From CAZUCU01 sp964589635 (lineage in GTDB: Bacteria; Patescibacteriota; Minisyncoccia; Phycocordibacterales; JAACPR01), in contig CAZPRI010000011.1 of NCBI GenBank assembly GCA_964589635.1, forward strand, positions 1 to 19,816: a stretch of 19,816 nucleotides of DNA, in the 5' to 3' direction. How positions within the stretch are numbered: position 1 is the stretch's first letter; the number at the start of each line of letters is the position of its first letter. Under the pieces are notes generated by a model. That model had not been told where the DNA came from and made no database searches. It saw nothing but the letters and a program-made list of their open reading frames with translations. This document shows, one piece after another, positions 12,992 through 19,811 of the stretch. The position numbers were made by a program, and so were the translations under genes.

Positions 12992-14398
12992 ATGGCAACA
13001 AACACACGACCCAGAAATGGCCGAAGTAATTCTACTTCTACAGCTAAAAAAACTGGTACGACAAAGAAATTTAACTCGAATTACAAATCAAGCTCTACTA
13101 GTAAACCTAGCTCAGGAGGAAGATCTTTTGGTAAATCAACAGGATCAAATTCAAGCTCTAAGCCAAGTACTGGAGGTAGAACTTTTTCAAAATCTGCAGG
13201 TTCTTTTAGAAAATCTAGTGGCGGAGGAAGAAGATTTGGCGGAAATAGTAGAGGAGGAAAAAGAGGTGGAGGCAAAAAAATGCCTACATTTGACCCTTCT
13301 CAATTTATAAACAAAAACCCTGTTGAGATAAAATTAGATGCTTATGAGCCAAAACATAAGTTTACCGATTTTGGTCTAGCGACAAAACTAGAGAGAACAA
13401 TTGCTGATATGGGTCTTATTACTCCGTCACCTATTCAGGACAAAATTATTCCTGAAATTTTGAAAAATAACGATGTAATTGGATTAGCAGAAACTGGTAC
13501 AGGTAAAACTGCAGCGTTCTTGATCCCACTAATCCAAAAGACACTTCATGACAAGAACAGACAAACATTAATTCTTGCACCAACAAGAGAGCTAGCAATT
13601 CAGATAGAAACTGAACTATGGAGAATCTCGAAAGGAATGAGGATCTTTTCTGTAACTTGTGTAGGTGGAATCAATATCAGACCTCAAATGAGCAGACTTA
13701 GAAAACTAAATAACTTCATAATTGGAACACCTGGTCGTGTACTTGATCTAATTAACAGAGGAAACATTGATACGACTCAAATAGGAACTATTGTTCTAGA
13801 TGAAGCAGACAGAATGCTTGATATGGGATTTATTGGGGATATTAAAAAAATCTTATCTGCAACTCCAGAGAACAGAGAAACACTATTTTTCTCTGCAACA
13901 ATGGATGACAGAACTGAAGGATTAGTAAAAGATTTCTTAAAGAATCCTGTAACAATCTCGGTTAAAAAGAAAGATGTTACAAACAGTATTGAGCAGGATG
14001 TTGTTCAGTATCATAAGGATTCAAAATTTGAGACTCTAATTGAATTATTCAAAAAAGATGCGTTAATGGATAGAGTTATTATTTTCTGCTCAATGAAACA
14101 CTCAGCAGAAAAACTAGCAAAGGAACTTAACAAGAGTATGATTAAATCAGATTCTATTCATGGTGACAAGAACCATGGCCAAAGACAGAGGGCTCTAAAG
14201 AGTTTTAAAGAAGGTGGAGTGAAGGTCCTTGTTGCAACAGACGTTGCAGCCAGAGGAATTCATGTTGATAATGTATCTCATGTTATAAACTACGACCTCC
14301 CAAACACACTAGAGGATTACATTCATAGAATTGGTAGAACAGGTAGAGCAGAAAATAAAGGAAAAGCACTTACTTTTGTTACTGGAGGAAGATACTAA
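12992..14398 (+). CDS. DEAD-box ATP-dependent RNA helicase with disordered basic N-terminus
   Basis: The first ~97 of 468 residues are low complexity: Ser, Gly, Lys, Arg and Thr, with RGG-like pieces and an imperfect ~19-residue tandem repeat (about 36-54 and 55-73). The helicase core then shows the Q motif (FTDFGL...PSPIQ, 124-149), motif I AETGTGKT (166-173), Ia PTRELA, Ib TPGR, II DEAD (270-273), III SAT (301-303), IV IIFCSM, V ATDVAARG and VI HRIGRTGRA. The chain ends about 20 residues after motif VI, with no C-terminal tail. In RhlE/DeaD relatives the basic disordered part is usually C-terminal, so its N-terminal place is unusual. It probably unwinds rRNA or mRNA. Single-gene unit with a strong promoter and terminator. 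Confidence 0.95.
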   Translation: MATNTRPRNGRSNSTSTAKKTGTTKKFNSNYKSSSTSKPSSGGRSFGKSTGSNSSSKPSTGGRTFSKSAGSFRKSSGGGRRFGGNSRGGKRGGGKKMPTFDPSQFINKNPVEIKLDAYEPKHKFTDFGLATKLERTIADMGLITPSPIQDKIIPEILKNNDVIGLAETGTGKTAAFLIPLIQKTLHDKNRQTLILAPTRELAIQIETELWRISKGMRIFSVTCVGGINIRPQMSRLRKLNNFIIGTPGRVLDLINRGNIDTTQIGTIVLDEADRMLDMGFIGDIKKILSATPENRETLFFSATMDDRTEGLVKDFLKNPVTISVKKKDVTNSIEQDVVQYHKDSKFETLIELFKKDALMDRVIIFCSMKHSAEKLAKELNKSMIKSDSIHGDKNHGQRQRALKSFKEGGVKVLVATDVAARGIHVDNVSHVINYDLPNTLEDYIHRIGRTGRAENKGKALTFVTGGRY

Positions 14399-14421
14399 TT
14401 TAGTTAATAGACTAATTAAAA

Positions 14422-14454
14422 GAAAAAGCGGCGACCGAAGGTCGCCGCTTTTTC
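14422..14454 (+). terminator. Terminator of the DEAD-box helicase gene
   Basis: A perfect 15-bp stem (5 A·T pairs extending GCGGCGACC / GGTCGCCGC) with loop GAA ends in TTTTTC on the plus strand. The arms are complementary through the A- and T-runs, so it could also stop minus-strand transcription arriving from typA. Confidence 0.93.
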
Positions 14455-14487
14455 TACACTCCCAATGAAAACTGTGCACCACAGAGT

Positions 14488-14550
14488 AAATTAAAAAACA
14501 CCTGAGTACTGTTTGAGTGAAGCAAGTTCCGCGAGGTGCTTTTTAATTTA
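14488..14550 (-). terminator. Long hairpin downstream of typA
   Basis: The arms 14488-14503 and 14534-14549 pair over 16 bp around AGGTG/CACCT. On the minus strand the single imperfection becomes a U·G wobble, so the structure suits minus-strand RNA. The 30-nt loop contains ACTCA twice (6 nt apart). The distal arm is T-rich (TTTTTTAATTT), giving terminator character. It overlaps the hairpin at 14545-14580. Confidence 0.6.
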
Positions 14551-14580
14551 GCTCGAAGGATTTATTATTCGAACTAAATT
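14545..14580 (-). terminator. Hairpin over the typA stop codon, overlapping the next hairpin
   Basis: A 13-bp stem (14545-14557 with 14568-14580, one wobble) with a 10-nt loop includes the TAG stop of typA. It uses the AATTT bases that also belong to the arm of the downstream hairpin, so only one of the two can be fully formed at a time. Confidence 0.45.
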
Positions 14581-16355
14581 TTAAATCCTGCCTTCTTTCT
14601 CTCAGACTCAGTCAATAGTTTCTTTCTAAGTCTAATATCTGTCGGAGTAATTTCAAGATATTCATCTTCGCCCATCATACCAAGAGCTCGCTCAAGAGTA
14701 AGATCAAAAGGAGGAATAAGCTTTATATTTTCATCAGAACCAGATGCTCGCATGTTTGTAAGTTGTTTTCCTTTTGTTGGATTAACAATCATATCCTCAC
14801 CCTTTGTTGTATAACCAATAACCATTCCCTCATATACTTCAGTTGCTGCCCCAATGTATAGAACTCCTCTTTCTTGTAAGTTCGCTAATGAGAATCCAAG
14901 AGCTTTTCCTTTTGCCATAGAGATCATTGATCCGTACTCTGTCTTTATTATTGAGCCCGCATAAGGCATAAAATCTTTAAACACGCTTGTCATAATCCCC
15001 TCACCCCTTGTTGCAATAACGAATTCGTTTGCGTATCCAAGCAACCCTCGTGTCGGCACATCAAAAGTAATTCTCTTCTGAGCATGATCATCAACCATAT
15101 TTGTCATGATACCTTTTCTATTACCAAGTTTTTCAATAACGACTCCAGCAAATTCCTCTGGAACAAGAACAGTAACTTCTTCAAAGGGTTCTACCTTCTT
15201 ACCGTCAACTTCTTTTATGATTACTTCTGGTTGAGAAACGGCAACTTCGTAACCTTCTCTTCTCATATTTTCAAGAAGAACAGCTAAGTGAAGTTCTCCT
15301 CTTCCATACACTTTCATATTCGAACCATCAAAATCAACATGAAGACCCACATTCACCTCTAATTCTTTTTCAAGTCTATCTCTAATTTGTCGTGAAGTAA
15401 GAAATTTTCCTGATTGACCCCCAAACGGAGAATTGTTTACTAAAACATTAAGAGAAAGTGTTGGTTCATCTACACTAATTTCTGGAAGTAATTCACCTTC
15501 TGCTGTCTCAAGCAATGTCTGTCCAATGAAAATATCAGGAAGTCCTGCAACCATAACAATATCTCCTGATTTTGCCTCAGCAACAGCTTTCTTCTCGAGA
15601 CCTTCGAATGTAAATAGTTTTGTAACTTTTCCTGAAAAAGGATCACCAGCATGAGTCTTGACATGAAGTGTCTGTCCATCTTTAATCTTTCCAGAATAAA
15701 TTCTACAAATACCCATTCTCCCAAGGAAATTATCGTATGCAAGATTAAATACTTGAGCCTTTAAGGTTTCCTCTTCATCAACATTCGCAGCTGGGACTAT
15801 TTCCAAAACAAGATCAAGGATTGGCGACAGGTCTTTTGCCTCGTCTTCCATATTTCTTTTTGCTACACCATCTCGTCCTATCGCATACACTGTCTGAAAA
15901 TCAAGTTGTTCATCAGTTGCACCAAGATCAGCAAAGAGATCAAATACCTGATCATGTGCCATATCTACATCAGCAGCTGGTTTATCAATTTTATTTAAGA
16001 TAAGAATTGGTTTTAAACCAAGTTCAAGAGATTTTTTCAGAACAAATTTAGTCTGTGGCATAGGACCCTCTGCAGCATCAACAATAAGAAGAACTGAATC
16101 GATTGACCGAAGTACTCGCTCTACCTCAGAGCCAAAATCGGCGTGGCCTGGTGTATCCAAAATATTGATTTTTGTATCTTTATAAAATACAGAAGTATTC
16201 TTAGCATAGATAGTGATCCCCCTCTCTTTTTCAAGATCATTTGAGTCCATAGAAACACCTTGACCATTAGCCCCTGTTTGTTTCAATATTTCATCGGTCA
16301 GTGTTGTTTTTCCGTGGTCAACGTGAGCGATAATTGCAATGTTTCTAATTTCCAT
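14574..16355 (-). CDS. typA: Translational GTPase TypA/BipA
   Basis: This ribosome-associated GTPase has roles in large-subunit assembly and stress or cold adaptation in other bacteria. The 593 residues start MEIRNIAIIAHVDHGKTTLTD. They carry G1 AHVDHGKT, G2 RGITI, G3 DTPGHADFG and G4 NKID, then domain II, the EF-G-like domains III and V, and the BipA-specific C-terminal region (PTRGLLGYANEF, KGKQLTNMRASGSDE). The open frame extends 14 codons upstream to 16397, but I choose the ATG at 16355 because it matches the usual TypA N-terminus and the added residues cover promoter-like sequence. It is monocistronic, separated from the upstream flavoprotein gene by a terminator and a palindrome. All GTPase motifs are intact. 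Confidence 0.96.
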   Translation of the reverse strand: MEIRNIAIIAHVDHGKTTLTDEILKQTGANGQGVSMDSNDLEKERGITIYAKNTSVFYKDTKINILDTPGHADFGSEVERVLRSIDSVLLIVDAAEGPMPQTKFVLKKSLELGLKPILILNKIDKPAADVDMAHDQVFDLFADLGATDEQLDFQTVYAIGRDGVAKRNMEDEAKDLSPILDLVLEIVPAANVDEEETLKAQVFNLAYDNFLGRMGICRIYSGKIKDGQTLHVKTHAGDPFSGKVTKLFTFEGLEKKAVAEAKSGDIVMVAGLPDIFIGQTLLETAEGELLPEISVDEPTLSLNVLVNNSPFGGQSGKFLTSRQIRDRLEKELEVNVGLHVDFDGSNMKVYGRGELHLAVLLENMRREGYEVAVSQPEVIIKEVDGKKVEPFEEVTVLVPEEFAGVVIEKLGNRKGIMTNMVDDHAQKRITFDVPTRGLLGYANEFVIATRGEGIMTSVFKDFMPYAGSIIKTEYGSMISMAKGKALGFSLANLQERGVLYIGAATEVYEGMVIGYTTKGEDMIVNPTKGKQLTNMRASGSDENIKLIPPFDLTLERALGMMGEDEYLEITPTDIRLRKKLLTESERKKAGFKI

Positions 16356-16368
16356 AATATATAAATTT

Positions 16369-16397
16369 GTTTTAATGTCTGATTGTAAGAAAGACAA
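16369..16397 (-). promoter_or_regulatory. Probable typA promoter
   Basis: Minus-strand TTGTCT (16397-16392), a 17-nt spacer and TAAAAC (16374-16369), each 4 of 6 to consensus, lie 13 nt before the chosen typA ATG. This would give a leader of only about 6 nt. Moderate strength. Confidence 0.4.
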
Positions 16398-16435
16398 TTA
16401 AAACACAAAAAAAGCAATAATGGAAGCTTTCTTGT

Positions 16436-16479
16436 CCTGCAAGGTTCAACCTCGAGGTTGAACCTTGCAGGGCTTTTTT
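16436..16479 (+). repeat. Perfect 36-nt palindrome with plus-strand T-tract
   Basis: Bases 16436-16471 are a perfect inverted repeat, two 18-nt arms with no spacer. It begins CCTGCAAGG and ends CCTTGCAGG, with CTCGAG at the centre. It is followed by GGCTTTTTTG, so it looks like a plus-strand terminator, but both neighbouring genes are on the minus strand. A 13-codon plus-strand ORF starting ATG at 16420 runs into it. It may be a mobile or regulatory palindrome or the end of an unannotated plus-strand RNA. Confidence 0.6.
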
Positions 16480-16530
16480 GTTTAAAAAATAAAGAAAAAC
16501 AGCCGCTCGAGGTTTGGCTCGGGCGACTGT
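16480..16530 (-). terminator. Terminator of the nitronate monooxygenase-like gene
   Basis: A 13-bp stem (16499-16511 with 16518-16530, one mismatch plus a wobble on the minus strand) is followed on the minus strand by GTTTTTCTTTATTTTTT. It lies 23 nt after the stop at 16554. Confidence 0.85.
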
Positions 16531-16553
16531 TGTTTGGTTTATGTTCAAATAAA

Positions 16554-17942
16554 TCAATCTCCCAACAGGAAATTGACAACATCCGATGCGGTATATGAAC
16601 CATCTTCGTCTGACATCAAATGTTCTAGGAAATTGGTATTGTCTCCTAAAGTCACAACTGGGGGTTCGAATTTTTCTCCTTCAATTTCGAGACCAGCTGT
16701 TACAATTAGGCCATTACATATGCATCCTCTTCCGATTGTGTCCTCTCTTTTTCCACCTTTTTTCTCGTAATCATCCTCTGGTTCACTAGCACAGCGATAT
16801 CCTATCGAACCATCAGGCTTCGTGTAGAGAGAAACCAATGCGCACTGATCACATACTCGGGGTTTACTCTCATAGACAAAGGATTCAGAAACAGTTCCCT
16901 CAAGATCCACCACTTTAAATGGGAACCCCGTTGGAGACATGTCCATATCTGTTCTAATTTTGAGAGTTTTATTAAAACCTTGTTTGAGAATTTCCTCGCG
17001 AATATCTTCTCGCATTCCAGACTCTTCACAAAGTGCAAAAATGCTTCCTGCTTGAATTCCGCTTGCTCCTGCAGATAATGCATATTTCAACTTATCACTA
17101 GAAGCACATGAACCAGCAATCCAAAAAGGGAGGCCAATTTTAGCAATTTCAGAATAATCAACTACATCCTTCGGTCCATAATCGACCTTGTTTCGAGGTG
17201 GTGCATTGTGCCCACCAGCTGTTGGTTCCTCGATTATAAATCCGTAGATACTCTCCGGAGGAAGTTTCTTCACTAACATTGCCCCCAAAACATTTGAGGC
17301 AATAATTGGAATAAAGTCCGGTTTTTTTAGGGGTGGAATCTTTTTTCCAAAAAAGGTTTCTGGATCAAAAGTCATCTCATAATCATTTCCACCAATTACA
17401 GGAATTTTATATCTAGCAGTTTTTCCCTCTACAAATGCCTCAAAAACTGCCGGTACCTGAACAGGGATTCCGGCACCCATTGTAACGAAATCAACTCCGG
17501 CTAGCATAGCTCCAAAAATTGCATACAAGTGTGGCATCGCAATCTTTTCTAAATAATTGATACTAATTTTATTATCATGACCTTCTTTTGCTAATTTTAC
17601 AAAAACATAGTTGGCACAGATAATAAGTTCAATCAGATATCTTGAAGAGTTAATGGTGACCGCAGGAATCCCTTGTTTCGGATTTCTGTAATATCGTGAC
17701 ACAATTCTCTCTGTAACCCCAATAAAAGGAAAATCCTTGAGAACACGAATAATATCCTGAGCATCATTGCCTCCTTGTTGAAGCTTGCGAGCCAGCACTT
17801 TTTCAAGAGTGACCCCTGATATGGTACCGAGTGTTTCTCTACCTTTTTTACTAAGCATTGAAACAGCACGCGCCAGACGTGGACATGAGATATTGACCCC
17901 CATTCCACCTTGAATAATTTTTGGAATGTACATTTTTTTCAT
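16554..17942 (-). CDS. Nitronate monooxygenase-like FMN-dependent TIM-barrel oxidoreductase
   Basis: The 462-residue protein begins with the family signature IIQGGMGVNIS (9-19) and LGTISG (38-43). It continues with MGAGIP (155-160), EEPTAGGHNAPPR (238-250; the GGH includes the usual active-site His) and the FMN-phosphate loop GASGIQAGSIFA (292-303). This places it in the nitronate monooxygenase / FabK-like family. The C-terminal ~100 residues add a Cys-rich segment with CDQC, a further single Cys and GRGCICNGL, which I remember from a longer subfamily of these proteins and which may bind a metal. The physiological substrate is unknown and the name should be kept general. ATG 17942 is preceded by a purine run (AAAAAGAA); M4 is an alternative start. 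Confidence 0.85.
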   Translation of the reverse strand: MKKMYIPKIIQGGMGVNISCPRLARAVSMLSKKGRETLGTISGVTLEKVLARKLQQGGNDAQDIIRVLKDFPFIGVTERIVSRYYRNPKQGIPAVTINSSRYLIELIICANYVFVKLAKEGHDNKISINYLEKIAMPHLYAIFGAMLAGVDFVTMGAGIPVQVPAVFEAFVEGKTARYKIPVIGGNDYEMTFDPETFFGKKIPPLKKPDFIPIIASNVLGAMLVKKLPPESIYGFIIEEPTAGGHNAPPRNKVDYGPKDVVDYSEIAKIGLPFWIAGSCASSDKLKYALSAGASGIQAGSIFALCEESGMREDIREEILKQGFNKTLKIRTDMDMSPTGFPFKVVDLEGTVSESFVYESKPRVCDQCALVSLYTKPDGSIGYRCASEPEDDYEKKGGKREDTIGRGCICNGLIVTAGLEIEGEKFEPPVVTLGDNTNFLEHLMSDEDGSYTASDVVNFLLGD

Positions 17943-17971
17943 TTCTTTTTAAAGATCTACTTTCATTATCA

Positions 17972-17979
17972 ATCATAGC
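17972..17979 (-). promoter_or_regulatory. Possible promoter of the flavoprotein gene
   Basis: Minus-strand TATGAT (17977-17972), preceded by TGC, forms an extended -10 with the Cs at 17979-17978. It would leave a leader of roughly 22 nt. The -35 is not convincing. Confidence 0.35.
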
Positions 17980-18020
17980 ATGATAAAAACAGACAAAATA
18001 AGCTTAAGAACAGTTATATA

Positions 18021-18047
18021 AAAAAACACTTGTCATGAGCCAAGCCT
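18021..18047 (-). terminator. Probable terminator of the ABC-F gene
   Basis: A short imperfect stem (18026-18032 with 18041-18047, one mismatch) is followed on the minus strand by TTTTTTTATATAACTG. It lies about 35 nt after the ABC-F stop at 18083. The weak stem is offset by a good T-tract. Confidence 0.45.
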
Positions 18048-18082
18048 CAAATAAAATTTTTTCTATTACTCTTTCTTTAAAA

Positions 18083-19561
18083 TTACTTCTTATCCAAATC
18101 TAAAACTTCATCGATCCTAATCTGATCAACGAATTCAGGAACATGAGAAACAAGAATCATTGTCCCCTCATACTCATCTAATGCTTTTGCAATAACCGGA
18201 ATATGTCTAAAATTTATATGATTAGTAGGCTCATCTAAAATAAGAATTCCAGGTTCCAAAAGTACAAGCCTCGTAAAAGCCACAAGTCCTTTTTGACCTT
18301 CAGATAGAACACCGATTCTTGAACCTATAACATCTCCTGTAATCAAAAACCCTGCAGCAATAGATCGTATTTCTTCTGGGTTTCTTCCGTTCGCAACAGA
18401 CATTAGACATTCATAAACACTTTGATCAAAATCTAGGTTTGAAAAATCTTGTCTATAATATCCAATAGTTACACCATCTGCGATTTCTTCACCTTTTGTA
18501 TGTCCAGAAGCAAGAGACTCGAGAAGTGTTGTCTTTCCAATTCCATTTGGTCCGATTATTTGCATATGCTGTTTTCTCTTTAAAACAATATTACAAGGAA
18601 CATCTTTTGCTTGATGATCTCTGATAACTTTATACGAAGATAATTTCAAAACTTCTGTTGGTAAGTCCTGTTGAACTGGAATTGTAAATGGCCTAATAGT
18701 TCTATCTTCTCTCCTAACATCCACTTTATTTTCTTCATAGTCCTCAACTTTCTCCCTCATCCTCTTGGCAACCATTCTCATGTTTCCTCCTTTCTTAGCA
18801 AAAAAGTTAGCTTTGTCTTTGTTTTCTTGAATTTCCTTTGCCATCTGTGCATTCTTTCTTTTTTCCTTTTCTACTTGAGCACTAATTTCTTTTACCACAT
18901 CAAAATAGTTCCCATCAAATTTTTCAATTTTTCTTGTCTGTACATTTAAATATAAAACACCTTGAGTAAAAGCATTCAAGAAATCAGCATCGTGCGAAAT
19001 GACAATAACAGTTTTTCTGTACTCCTTTAGAAAATCTGTCAGATGAGCAATTCCCTCTTTATCAAGATTGTTTGTTGGTTCATCAAGTAGTAATACATCT
19101 GGCTCTTGAATAAGCGCAGAAGCTAAAAGAAGTCGAGCCTGTTGTCCTCCAGAAAAACTTCTTACAATTCTTTCTTTAAAAGTTTTTTTAACTTCATCGT
19201 CCTTTGGCTGAAGATTCACGACTTCTAGAATTTTATCGATCATAGGATCAATTGCATAAATTTTTTCCTTAAAACATTTTTCAAAAAAGGCCCTGACAGT
19301 TAAATCCAGTTCATCTTGTGGAATAACTTGTCGTGAAATAGCTACGCTTGTACCAGGCATTATGTTTACATCCCCTTCATCTGCATCATGATTTTTCATA
19401 ATCAAATCAAAAATAGTACTTTTTCCTGCACCGTTTTGTCCCATCAAGGTAAATTTAGCCCCTCTTCTCAGGGAAAAATTTGATTCGACTAATATCGGGT
19501 TGTTTGGTCCATATTCAAAGGAAACATCCTTAAATGTAACTAGTCCTGCATTTCTTGACAT
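18083..19561 (-). CDS. ABC-F family ATPase (duplicated ABC domain, no membrane segment)
   Basis: Its two nucleotide-binding domains lie in one soluble 492-residue chain. NBD1 has Walker A GQNGAGKS (41-48), signature FSGGQ (136-140), Walker B VLLLDEP and His190. A charged helical linker (about 225-290, KKGGNMRMVAKRMREK) corresponds to the ribosome-contacting P-site tRNA interaction motif of ABC-F factors. NBD2 has Walker A GPNGIGKT (337-344), Walker B ILILDEPTNH and a His switch (SHVPEF). NBD2 is relaxed: its signature is LSEGQ (419-423), and the D-loop has Asn450 in place of the usual Asp. By family it would act on ribosomes, either as a translation factor or in protection from antibiotics; which one cannot be told. 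Own promoter, 10 nt from ATG. Confidence 0.92.
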   Translation of the reverse strand: MSRNAGLVTFKDVSFEYGPNNPILVESNFSLRRGAKFTLMGQNGAGKSTIFDLIMKNHDADEGDVNIMPGTSVAISRQVIPQDELDLTVRAFFEKCFKEKIYAIDPMIDKILEVVNLQPKDDEVKKTFKERIVRSFSGGQQARLLLASALIQEPDVLLLDEPTNNLDKEGIAHLTDFLKEYRKTVIVISHDADFLNAFTQGVLYLNVQTRKIEKFDGNYFDVVKEISAQVEKEKRKNAQMAKEIQENKDKANFFAKKGGNMRMVAKRMREKVEDYEENKVDVRREDRTIRPFTIPVQQDLPTEVLKLSSYKVIRDHQAKDVPCNIVLKRKQHMQIIGPNGIGKTTLLESLASGHTKGEEIADGVTIGYYRQDFSNLDFDQSVYECLMSVANGRNPEEIRSIAAGFLITGDVIGSRIGVLSEGQKGLVAFTRLVLLEPGILILDEPTNHINFRHIPVIAKALDEYEGTMILVSHVPEFVDQIRIDEVLDLDKK

Positions 19562-19571
19562 AATGAATTGA

Positions 19572-19600
19572 ATCTTACACTATGCTGAGCCTCAGAGCAA
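19572..19600 (-). promoter_or_regulatory. Promoter of the ABC-F gene with palindrome in the spacer
   Basis: Minus-strand TTGCTC (19600-19595), a 17-nt spacer and TAAGAT (19577-19572) lie 10 nt before the ATG at 19561, giving a leader of about 3-4 nt. An 11-nt palindrome CTGAGCCTCAG (19585-19595) lies in the spacer and touches the -35, a position suited to an operator. Confidence 0.5.
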
Positions 19601-19687
19601 CGTTATAAATCAGCCATTCAATACGTCATTCCTGTGGAGACAGCAACCTAGGCCCTAAAAAATGTTATTTACAATTGTTTAAAACGT

Positions 19688-19734
19688 GGATCCCCGGATC
19701 AACCTGCCTGCCGGTAGGCAGGGCCCGAGGATGA
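19688..19734. repeat. REP-like palindromic element carrying an inserted 20-nt palindrome
   Basis: The outer arms ATCCCCGG (19690-19697) and CCGAGGAT (19725-19732) pair with one mismatch. Between them, 19703-19722 is a second palindrome with arms CCTGCCTGCC / GGTAGGCAGG (one wobble, no loop). Removing the inner 20 nt joins GGATCAA to GCCCGAGGATGA, the form of a common intergenic REP-type repeat. No gene covers 19562-19816. Confidence 0.6.
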
Positions 19735-19803
19735 TGGTAGTGGTTTTCAAGAAAGTGACGGTGGCGGGACTATGTATTGATATTAGGTGTATTTTTAGTG
19801 AAA

Positions 19804-19811
19804 AAGGAGGT
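19804..19811 (+). promoter_or_regulatory. Strong Shine-Dalgarno of a gene beginning beyond the right edge
   Basis: AAGGAGGT, fully complementary to the usual 16S 3' end, is followed by TTATA at the window end, so a plus-strand start codon is expected within the next few bases. It is the only strong Shine-Dalgarno placed properly before a possible start in this window. Confidence 0.6.

Noticed and set aside
13081..13275. Leu/Pro-rich antisense ORF opposite the helicase N-terminus
   Set aside because: It is the complement of the Gly/Ser/Arg-rich repeat region; such frames arise from composition and no start signal supports it.
16356..16397. 14-residue N-terminal extension of TypA
   Set aside because: The TypA family starts close to IRNIAIIAHVDHGKTT, and the extension overlaps promoter-like sequence.
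16436..16471. Palindrome as terminator of the minus-strand flavoprotein gene
   Set aside because: No T-tract follows it on the minus strand, and the hairpin at 16499-16530 with its T-run already fills that role.
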